Below are positions 7,349-14,303 of a DNA stretch of 64,000 nucleotides, one piece after another. A program made the position numbers and the translations under genes. The stretch's first letter is position 1; each line of letters opens with the position of its first letter. Origin of the DNA: Azospirillum oryzae. Its GTDB lineage: Bacteria; Pseudomonadota; Alphaproteobacteria; Azospirillales; Azospirillaceae. Under the pieces are notes generated by a model that did no database searches, was not told the DNA's origin, and saw only the letters and a program-made list of their open reading frames with translations. The stretch is from NCBI RefSeq assembly GCF_008364795.1, contig NZ_VTTM01000018.1, positions 41,386 to 105,385 on the forward strand, written 5' to 3'.

Positions 7349-8398
7349 ATGGGCCGAGTGCGGCGGAACTCCACCCTGCGGTTCGCGGCGGCCGCCCTGC
7401 TGCTGAGCGCCTGCACGGCCGGCGCGCTGGCCCAAACGCCGGCCAATACGCCAGCCGACCGGCTGACCCCTGCCGCCGCCCCCATCGTCTCCCTTCCCCG
7501 TCTGACGCCGACGCAGACCCTTTCGCCGCCGCTGAGCCCGGGCGTGGTCTGGGAACATCCGCCGGAAGCGCCGGCACCGCTGTCGCCGCCGGGTCCACGC
7601 CCCGCCCCGGCCGGGCCCGCCGCCGGCCGGGCGCCGGCACCGCCCACCGCGGTGAAACCGCCCGACGCCAAACCCGCCGAAGCGCCCCCGGCCATCGCGG
7701 TTCCGCCCCTGCCGCCGATCAAGCCGCAGATCAATCCACTGGGCGACGTGGCGCTCCGGCCGGCCCCCGCAGCGACGGCTGAAAAACCGGTCGCCGAAAA
7801 GCCGATCACCGCAGAGCCGCCCACCAAGCCACCTGCCAAGCCGCCCACAGCCGCTCCGGCGCGGCGCAGCGTGACGGCCACCGCCGGCATCTACCTGCGG
7901 GCGACCCCGGACGCCGATGGCCGGGTCCTCGATACGGTGGAGAAGGGCGAGCAGGTGACCGCCTTCGGCCCGCCGGTCGACGGTTGGCAGCGGGTCGGCC
8001 GCGACGGGAAGCCCCAGGGCTACGTCGCCAGCGATTATCTGGCGGAAGCCGCCCCCAACCGCACGGCAAACGCAGAGCCCACCGCCGCTGCGCGCACCGC
8101 TGCGCCCAAACCCGGCCGCTATGCCAAGGCCGATCCGGAAGACCGTGGCTGCGCCCTGCCCGGCGACCTGCCGGAGCGGGCGCAGCACCCCCGCCTGTCC
8201 GGCGGGACCGTCGCCCGGCTGCGCGCCGCCGGCAACCTGCGCGTCGCCCCGGTCTGCGACGCCAAGGTGCTGGACGTGCTGGACGCCGGAGAGCGCGTCA
8301 CCGTGCTGGAGGCCGTCGGCGGCTGGTACAAGGTCGGGCGGAAGGGCAAGGCGCTGGGCTATGTCGGCGCCGCCCTGCTGGCGCCCCTCAAGCGCTGA
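7349..8398 (+). CDS. Exported protein with Pro-rich linker and two SH3b domains
   Basis: The 349-residue protein has an N-terminal export signal (ALLLSACTAGALAQ; LSAC could also be a lipobox). A Pro/Ala-rich low-complexity linker covers about residues 30-170. Two bacterial SH3 domains follow: residues 172-232 (GIYLRATPDADGRVLDTVEKG ... WQRVGRDG) and about 285-347 (NLRVAPVCDAKVLDVLDAGE ... WYKVGRKGK). Bacterial SH3 domains bind peptidoglycan or wall peptides, so a periplasmic wall-associated role is likely. Co-transcribed with the exported protein at 6152 (12 bp gap). No catalytic domain is attached. Confidence 0.8.
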   Translation: MGRVRRNSTLRFAAAALLLSACTAGALAQTPANTPADRLTPAAAPIVSLPRLTPTQTLSPPLSPGVVWEHPPEAPAPLSPPGPRPAPAGPAAGRAPAPPTAVKPPDAKPAEAPPAIAVPPLPPIKPQINPLGDVALRPAPAATAEKPVAEKPITAEPPTKPPAKPPTAAPARRSVTATAGIYLRATPDADGRVLDTVEKGEQVTAFGPPVDGWQRVGRDGKPQGYVASDYLAEAAPNRTANAEPTAAARTAAPKPGRYAKADPEDRGCALPGDLPERAQHPRLSGGTVARLRAAGNLRVAPVCDAKVLDVLDAGERVTVLEAVGGWYKVGRKGKALGYVGAALLAPLKR

Positions 8399-8458
8399 AC
8401 GGGCAACGCCGGGGAACCGGTACGAGGCTACCCGGAAGGACGCGCCCCGGCCCCCCGT

Positions 8459-8537
8459 GAAGGGGCTTGTTCGGCCGTGAAAAAGGATTCTACAACAAGG
8501 GGGAGGCCGAACTATCGCGGACGAACGGAGCCCCTTC
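8459..8537. other. Nested inverted repeats, possible structured leader or terminator
   Basis: An outer 9-bp pair (GAAGGGGCT 8459-8467 with AGCCCCTTC 8529-8537) encloses an inner 8-bp perfect pair (GTTCGGCC 8469-8476 with GGCCGAAC 8505-8512). Only one base separates the arms on the left and sixteen on the right. It lies in a 268-bp gap between the SH3b gene and the small gene at 8667, where I see no other gene. Confidence 0.4.
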
Positions 8538-8666
8538 GGAAGTGAGCCGGGGGTGCGCCCGCCCCGTCGGACGGTTCGACCACCCCCGCCGGCCATGCGG
8601 CGCCGGTCAGGCCGGGCGGGGGCTCGAAGCACGACCGGGACCACGACCGGGACAAGGATCCACACG

Positions 8667-8936
8667 ATGTCGACCCAACACAAACAAGCCATGGACGCGG
8701 TCCTGCAGGCCGCCGCGCACGACATCGTCGCCACCCTTCAGGAGCGGGACGTCGCCGACCGCCACAGCGAGGAAGGGGATCTCGTCGTCCTCGACGTCGC
8801 CATCCTGCACGCCTACCGCATCTTCATGCGCATCTGCGAGGAGAACGGCCTGGACGTCGACGCCGGCTATTTCGCCGACCTCGCCGCCGATCTGGCCGAG
8901 GAAGTATCGCAGGACCAGGACGACTACGAGGACTGA
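8667..8936 (+). CDS. Small acidic protein of unknown function
   Basis: The ATG at 8667 follows AAGGATC with good spacing and gives 89 residues. The sequence is helical and acidic: STQHKQAMDAVLQAAAHDIV, then a DVAILHAYRIFMRICEENG block and an Asp/Glu-rich end (EVSQDQDDYED). No signal peptide or membrane segment. I do not recognise the family. It is a monocistronic unit between a structured gap (8459-8537) and a strong terminator (9004-9055). Longer frames into the gap lack coding character. Confidence 0.6.
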   Translation: MSTQHKQAMDAVLQAAAHDIVATLQERDVADRHSEEGDLVVLDVAILHAYRIFMRICEENGLDVDAGYFADLAADLAEEVSQDQDDYED

Positions 8937-8962
8937 CCCCAGGGGACCGACCCCAGGGGACT
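8935..8962. repeat. 14-bp tandem duplication after the small gene
   Basis: The unit GACCCCAGGGGAC plus C or T occurs twice in tandem, overlapping the stop codon of the small gene, and a degenerate third copy follows. Probably a local slippage product. Confidence 0.5.
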
Positions 8963-9003
8963 GACTCTGGGAATTGCCCCAAGGGACTGAGGTCGAGACC
9001 GGA

Positions 9004-9055
9004 ATGCCCCCGCCCTTCCCCGCGCTGCATGGGAACGGCGGGGGCATGTCCTTTT
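9004..9055 (+). terminator. Rho-independent terminator
   Basis: An 11-bp perfect stem (ATGCCCCCGCC 9004-9014 with GGCGGGGGCAT 9037-9047) is followed by GTCCTTTTG. It ends the transcript of the 89-residue gene. Confidence 0.75.
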
Positions 9056-9071
9056 GTGAAAGCCCTGCCAA

Positions 9072-10307
9072 GTGCCCCATCCCACCCCTGACGTGGTCCC
9101 AGACGTGGCGATCATCGGCGCCGGCCCCGCCGGGTTGATGGCGGCGGAGATCGCCGCGACAGCCGGCCTGCGGGTCGCCGTGTTCGATCACACGCCGACC
9201 CCGGCGCGCAAGCTGCTGCTGGCCGGGCGCGGCGGGCTGAACCTGACCCATTCGGAACCGCTCGACCGCTTCCTGCCCCGCTATGGCGCTGCCGAGCCGC
9301 TGTTCCGCCGCCTGCTGGCCGGTTTCTCGCCGGACGACCTGCGCGGCTGGGCGGCCGGACTGGGGATCGAGACCTTCGTCGGCAGCAGCGGCCGTGTCTT
9401 CCCGGTGCAGATGAAGGCCTCCACCCTGGTCCGCGCTTGGCTGCGGCGGCTGGACGGGCTGGGCGTCACCCTGCACAGCCGCCACCGCTGGACCGGTTGG
9501 GACGAGACCGGCGCGCTGATCTTCCATGCGGCCTTCCGTCATGGCGAAGAGACCGTCACCGTCGCCCCGCGCGCCACCCTGCTGGCGCTGGGCGGGGCAA
9601 GCTGGCCGCGCACCGGATCGGACGGCGGCTGGGTCCCGCTGCTGGAGGGGCTGGGGGTGGAGGTGGCGCCGCTGGCGCCGTCCAACATGGGCTTCGAGGT
9701 GCCCTGGTCCGATCACCTGCGCGACCGCTTCGCCGGCCAGCCGGTGAAGAGTGTCGGCCTCTCGGTAGCCGGCCGCCGCCTGAAGGGCGAGTTCGTCATC
9801 ACCGAAACCGGGATCGAGGGCGGCGCCGTCTACGCCCTGAGCGCCCCGCTGCGCGACGCCATCGCCGCCGAGGGCTGGGCGACCCTGACGCTGGACCTGC
9901 TGCCGGACATGGCCGAGGCCGAGCTGGTCAAGCGCCTGCGCCGCCGCGGTGCCGAGTCGCTGTCCACCTTCCTGAAGAAGTCGTTCTCCCTGACCGGCCC
10001 GCGCGCCGCCCTGCTGCGCGAGTTCGCCCCCGCCGCCGACCTGACCGATCCGGTGGCGCTGGCCCGGCAGATCAAGGAGCTGTCGGTGGTGCTGACCGGC
10101 ATCCGCCCCATCGAGCGCGCGATCTCCAGCGCCGGCGGCGTCCGCCTGTCGGAACTGGACGACCGGCTGATGCTGACCCGCCGCCCCGGCCTGTTCCTGG
10201 CCGGCGAGATGCTGGACTGGGAGGCGCCGACCGGCGGCTATCTTCTGCAGGGCTGCTTCGCCATGGGCGTGGCGGCCGGCAAGGGGATGGTGGAGTGGCT
10301 GGGGTGA
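9072..10307 (+). CDS. FAD-dependent flavoprotein (HI0933/BaiN family, TIGR03862-like)
   Basis: A GTG start at 9072 gives 411 residues. The N-terminus holds a Rossmann FAD site (VAIIGAGPAGLMAAEIAA) and the family signature ARKLLLAGRGGLNLTHSE. LLALGGASWPRTGSDG is the second dinucleotide-linked motif, and the C-terminus has LFLAGEMLDWEAPTGGYLLQGCFAMGVAAGKG, where FAD is completed. This organisation is that of the HI0933/BaiN flavoproteins, whose substrates are mostly unknown. Cytosolic. It stands alone, after a terminator and 107 bp ahead of the penicillin-binding protein gene. No SD is obvious; an internal GTG 21 bases on would remove only seven residues. Confidence 0.88.
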   Translation: MPHPTPDVVPDVAIIGAGPAGLMAAEIAATAGLRVAVFDHTPTPARKLLLAGRGGLNLTHSEPLDRFLPRYGAAEPLFRRLLAGFSPDDLRGWAAGLGIETFVGSSGRVFPVQMKASTLVRAWLRRLDGLGVTLHSRHRWTGWDETGALIFHAAFRHGEETVTVAPRATLLALGGASWPRTGSDGGWVPLLEGLGVEVAPLAPSNMGFEVPWSDHLRDRFAGQPVKSVGLSVAGRRLKGEFVITETGIEGGAVYALSAPLRDAIAAEGWATLTLDLLPDMAEAELVKRLRRRGAESLSTFLKKSFSLTGPRAALLREFAPAADLTDPVALARQIKELSVVLTGIRPIERAISSAGGVRLSELDDRLMLTRRPGLFLAGEMLDWEAPTGGYLLQGCFAMGVAAGKGMVEWLG

Positions 10308-10414
10308 GAGGGGAACCTCTCCGCAATATCGGATAGCGTCATCCTTTCGCCACGGTCGGGAGACAAATAATCGTCGGCCGACCGCCGGTCTTCCGGCGGC
10401 GCGGATGTAGGCGT

Positions 10415-12946
10415 ATGAGGACCGAAGCGGGAACGTTTCCCGCACTCACCGCATCGACCCGATGGGGCTTCAGCGAGCGCGCCGTGACCGCCGACCGACC
10501 CGACCACCAAAGGGACCAGAGGACGGGCCAGCTCTATGCCGGCCCCCGCCCGGTCCGCACCCGCGAAGACCCGTCGCCGCTCGACCGGCTGACGGCGGGC
10601 GAGGTCGCCCGTGTGCTGGCCGCCAAGGCGTTCGGGATTGCCCGCGACCGGCTGGCTACCCTTGGCCAGAGACTCGGCCAGGGCAAACTGGGCCAGGGCA
10701 AACTGGGCCAGGGCAAACTGGGCCAGGGCAAGCCGCGCCGCAGGCAGCCGCCTCCCGTCGCCGCCCCGCCGCCGACGCCCTACAAGCAGCCACGCCGGCC
10801 GCGCCGCCGCGGCTTGCCGTCCTTCACGCTGCCGTCCTTCACCCTGCCAAGGATCTCCTTGCCCAAATTCAAAGCGCCCAAATTCAAAGCGCCCGAACTC
10901 GGCACGTCCAAGCCGTCCGCCCCCCGGTCCGGCGGCTCCCAGCCGCCGCAGCCACCCAGTAAAAACGGGGACAAGGGCGGCGGCTGGATGAGGCAGCTGC
11001 TGCAATGGGGGCTGGTCGCCGCCATCTGGTGCGGCATCGGGCTGGGCGCGGTGCTGGCCTGGTTCGCGCTCGACCTGCCGGACATCTCCAAGGTGGCGCA
11101 GTTCGAACGCCGCGCCTCGATCACCGTTCTGGCCGCCGACGGCAGCGAGTTCGCCCGCTTCGGCGACCTGCACGGCACGACGCTCAGCGTGAAGGATCTG
11201 CCGCCGCATCTGGTCGACGCCGTGCTGGCGATCGAGGACCGCCGCTTCTACAGCCATTTTGGCATCGATCCGCTGGGTCTGGCCCGCGCCATCTATGTCA
11301 ACTGGCGCTCCGGCAGGGCGGTGCAGGGCGGCTCCACCATCACCCAGCAGCTCGCCAAGAACCTGTTCCTGACCCCCGAGAAGTCGCTGAAGCGCAAGAT
11401 CCAGGAAGCGATGCTGGCGCTTTGGCTGGAGAGCCGCTTCACCAAGGACCAGATCCTCACCGCCTATCTGAACCGCGTCTATCTCGGCGCCGGCACCTTC
11501 GGGGTGGACGCCGCGGCCCGCACCTATTTCGGCAAGCCGGCGACCGAGGTCGACATCCGCGAATCGGCGGTGCTGGCCGGCCTGCTGAAGGCGCCGTCGC
11601 GCTACGCCCCCAGCTCCAACCCGGATGAGTCGGCGGAGCGGGCGCGGGTGGTGATGGCGGCGATGCTCGACGCCGGCTATCTGACCCAGGCGCAGTATGA
11701 CGCCGCCCGCACCGCCAAGCCCTCGCCCAAGCGCAGGCCCGGCGGCGACGGCCGCTATTTCGCCGACTGGGTGACCGATCTGGTGCCGGGCTTCGCCGGC
11801 CCCGACCATGGCGACGTCATCGTCCGCACCACGCTGGACCTGAAGATGCAGCGCGCCGCCGAACAGCGGATGGAAGCGCTGCTGGCCGGCCCCGGCGCCG
11901 CCGCCAACGTCCGCCAGGGCGCACTGGTCGCCATGAGCCCCGACGGCGCCGTGCGCGCGCTGGTCGGCGGCCGCGATTACGACAGCAGCGAGTTCAACCG
12001 CGCCACCCAGGCGCTGCGCCAGCCGGGCTCGGCCTTCAAGCCCTTCGTCTATCTGGCGGCGCTGGAAACCGGCTGGACCCCCGACAGCCTGATCGACGAC
12101 GCTCCGGTCCAACTCGGCAATTGGAGCCCCGGCAATTACGACGGCAAGTACCGCGGCAGCATCACGCTGGCCTCGGCGCTGGCCCATTCGTCCAACACCG
12201 CGACGGCGCGGCTGATCGACCGGGTCGGCACCGACCGGGTGCGGCGGATCGCGTCGGATCTCGGCATCTCCTCGCCGCTGACCCGCGACCTGTCGCTGGC
12301 GCTCGGCACCAGCGAGGTGACGCCGCTGGAACTGGTGCGCGCCTATGCCGGCATCGCCAACCGCGGCGTTCCAGTATGGGCCTATGCCATCACCGAGATC
12401 AAAAGCCGCGACGGTGTCGTTCTCTACCGGCGCCAGGGCGGCGGCGGCGCGCCGGTGGTCGACCCTGCCCATGCGGTCCAGCTCGCCCGGATGATGACCG
12501 GCGTGCTCGACTACGGCACCGGCCGCAGCGCCCGGCTGAACCGCCCGGCGGCGGCCAAATCCGGCACCACCCAGGACTATCACGACGCCTGGTTCGTCGG
12601 CTTCACCGCCGATCTGGTCGCCGGCGTCTGGCTCGGCAACGACAACAACGACGCCATGAAGAAGGTCACCGGCGGCACCCTGCCGGCCAAGCTGTGGCGC
12701 GAGTTCATGCTGGACGCCCATGCCGGCAAGCCCGCCCGCCCGCTCCCCGGCCTGGACGGCGCCCCCGCCTGGACGCCGCCGCCCGGCAGCGTGGTGCCTG
12801 GATTGGGGCCGCCGAACGGCGTCCCGATGGCATCGGCCGACGCGCGGCCGGGCGGCGCCATCGGCTCGCTGATCGAGAAGATCGCCGGCGGCTCCGGCGC
12901 CGCGCCGAAGGTGCAGAACGACTACAGCAACACCGGGGTGCGGTAA
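10415..12946 (+). CDS. Class A penicillin-binding protein (PBP1A-like, transglycosylase/transpeptidase)
   Basis: The 843-residue protein builds and crosslinks peptidoglycan. A long basic cytoplasmic tail (1-190) with 5-residue repeats precedes one membrane segment (about 193-215). The glycosyltransferase domain has AIEDRRFYSHFGID (catalytic Glu 274), GGSTITQQLAKN, RKIQEAMLALWLE and AYLNRVYLG. The transpeptidase domain has SAFK (Ser 539, Lys 542), SSN and KSGTT, so all catalytic motifs are present. A Pro/Gly-rich tail ends the protein. The start is uncertain: ATG 10415 has a weak SD, and an in-frame GTG 69 bases further is possible. It is followed by the T6SS genes on the same strand after 93 bp. 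Confidence 0.93.
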   Translation: MRTEAGTFPALTASTRWGFSERAVTADRPDHQRDQRTGQLYAGPRPVRTREDPSPLDRLTAGEVARVLAAKAFGIARDRLATLGQRLGQGKLGQGKLGQGKLGQGKPRRRQPPPVAAPPPTPYKQPRRPRRRGLPSFTLPSFTLPRISLPKFKAPKFKAPELGTSKPSAPRSGGSQPPQPPSKNGDKGGGWMRQLLQWGLVAAIWCGIGLGAVLAWFALDLPDISKVAQFERRASITVLAADGSEFARFGDLHGTTLSVKDLPPHLVDAVLAIEDRRFYSHFGIDPLGLARAIYVNWRSGRAVQGGSTITQQLAKNLFLTPEKSLKRKIQEAMLALWLESRFTKDQILTAYLNRVYLGAGTFGVDAAARTYFGKPATEVDIRESAVLAGLLKAPSRYAPSSNPDESAERARVVMAAMLDAGYLTQAQYDAARTAKPSPKRRPGGDGRYFADWVTDLVPGFAGPDHGDVIVRTTLDLKMQRAAEQRMEALLAGPGAAANVRQGALVAMSPDGAVRALVGGRDYDSSEFNRATQALRQPGSAFKPFVYLAALETGWTPDSLIDDAPVQLGNWSPGNYDGKYRGSITLASALAHSSNTATARLIDRVGTDRVRRIASDLGISSPLTRDLSLALGTSEVTPLELVRAYAGIANRGVPVWAYAITEIKSRDGVVLYRRQGGGGAPVVDPAHAVQLARMMTGVLDYGTGRSARLNRPAAAKSGTTQDYHDAWFVGFTADLVAGVWLGNDNNDAMKKVTGGTLPAKLWREFMLDAHAGKPARPLPGLDGAPAWTPPPGSVVPGLGPPNGVPMASADARPGGAIGSLIEKIAGGSGAAPKVQNDYSNTGVR
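10673..10732 (+). repeat. Four tandem 15-bp repeats (LGQGK) inside the PBP gene
   Basis: The unit CTGGGCCAGGGCAAA occurs four times in a row (first copy CTCGGCC, last ending AAG), encoding LGQGK four times. Two further 15-bp duplications lie nearby in the same tail: CCCAAATTCAAAGCG twice at 10862-10891, and a PSFTL duplication at about 10817-10846. Confidence 0.9.
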
Positions 12947-12949
12947 GCT

Positions 12950-12972
12950 CCCTCTCCCGCCCCGGGAGAGGG
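12950..12972. terminator. Hairpin after the PBP gene
   Basis: A 10-bp perfect stem (CCCTCTCCCG 12950-12959 with CGGGAGAGGG 12963-12972), three-base loop, no T-run. A similar imperfect hairpin is at 35025-35047, which suggests a dispersed palindromic repeat. Confidence 0.45.
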
Positions 12973-13039
12973 CTTCAAGTTCCCCCCACCGCCCCGACCC
13001 TGCTATACCTCCCCCGACTTTCCCCACGGCGGACGACAC

Positions 13040-14293
13040 ATGCAGGCGGACGATGGACTGGACGGAGCGGAACTGCTGGCGGAGGCTGCCCCCCCGCCGG
13101 CCGCCGCCAACACCCCCGCTCCGCCTGCCCGCCTCCGCGACGCCCTCAACCCGCTGCTCAGCGTCGCCGCGCCGGTGCTGGCGCTCGCCACCTCGCTGCG
13201 CGACCGCGCCCTGAGCGATCCGCCACGCGCCGCCGCCGCGGCGCTGGAGCGGTTCGACCGTGCCGCCGCGGCGGCCGGTCTCGACCCCGACGACATCCGC
13301 GCCGCCCGCATCGCGTTGGCCGCCACGCTGGACGACGTCGCCCGCGCCGCCGGCCATGGCGGGGCGGCAGTGGCCGAGCCGGGCGCCGGAGTACGCTTCT
13401 TCGACCTGCTCGACGGCATGCTGGGCGACCCGCGCCGCCACCGCCACGCGCTGGAGCTGTTCTACGCCTGCCTGTCGCTGGGCTTCGAAGGCCGCTTTCG
13501 CGACAAGCCCGGCGGTGCCCACGACCTCGCCCGCCTGCGCGACGAGCTGTACCGCATCCTGCGCCGCGCCCGCGGCGACGTGCCGGCGGAGCTGTCGCCG
13601 GCCTGGACCGGGGTGGCGGAGCCGTTCCGCCCGCCCGGCAACAGGCTCGGCAACAGGCTGGGCGGCGGCTTGCCCGGCTGGCCCGGCTGGCTCATCTGGG
13701 CGGCGGTGGCGCTGGGCCTGTCCGGCCTCTATGTCCATTTCGCCGGCGGCCTCGACCGCCGGGCGGAGCCGGTGGCCGCCCGCATCGCGGCATTGCTGCC
13801 CGACCGGCCGATCGAGATCGCCCGGTTGGTCCCGCCGCCGCCGCCCACTGCCGGCCCGGCCCTGATCGCCCGCATCACCGGCCGGCTCGCCCCGGAGATC
13901 CGCACCGGCTCCGTCGAGGTGCTGGCGGGAGAGGACGGCGCCCTGGTCATCCGCATCCCGGCGGCGGCGATGTTCGCCACCGGCAGCGACGCGGTGAAGG
14001 CCCGCCACCGCGCCATCGTCGAGCGGGTGGGCCAGACGCTGGCGACCGAGTCCGGCGGCGTGCTGGTGGTCGCCCACACCGACGACCAGACGCCGCCGAC
14101 CGGACGTCTCGCCACCGCGCAATCCCTGACCGACGCCCGTGCCGAAGCCGTCCGCAAGCTGCTGGAGCACACGATCGCCCCCGCCCGCCTGTCGGCCGAG
14201 GGCCATGGCGACCAGGAGCCGGTCGCGCTGAACGACACGCCCGCCGGGCGCGACGCCAACCGGCGGGTCGACATCCGCCTCTATCCGCAATAG
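13040..14293 (+). CDS. tssL: T6SS membrane-complex protein TssL with C-terminal OmpA domain
   Basis: The 417-residue protein combines a cytosolic DotU/IcmH domain (residues about 30-200: RDALNPLLSVAAPVLALA, FFDLLDGMLGDP, LELFYACLSLGFEGRF), one membrane helix (about 213-235, WPGWLIWAAVALGLSGLYV) and a periplasmic OmpA-like peptidoglycan-binding domain (about 300-417, with FATGSDAV and the closing NRRVDIRLY). That is the specialised TssL form, which anchors the TssJLM complex to the wall. It is followed by tssM after 10 bp, so the two are co-translated. A GNRL duplication precedes the membrane helix. Confidence 0.92.
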   Translation: MQADDGLDGAELLAEAAPPPAAANTPAPPARLRDALNPLLSVAAPVLALATSLRDRALSDPPRAAAAALERFDRAAAAAGLDPDDIRAARIALAATLDDVARAAGHGGAAVAEPGAGVRFFDLLDGMLGDPRRHRHALELFYACLSLGFEGRFRDKPGGAHDLARLRDELYRILRRARGDVPAELSPAWTGVAEPFRPPGNRLGNRLGGGLPGWPGWLIWAAVALGLSGLYVHFAGGLDRRAEPVAARIAALLPDRPIEIARLVPPPPPTAGPALIARITGRLAPEIRTGSVEVLAGEDGALVIRIPAAAMFATGSDAVKARHRAIVERVGQTLATESGGVLVVAHTDDQTPPTGRLATAQSLTDARAEAVRKLLEHTIAPARLSAEGHGDQEPVALNDTPAGRDANRRVDIRLYPQ

Positions 14294-14303
14294 GGCGCCC
14301 GCC

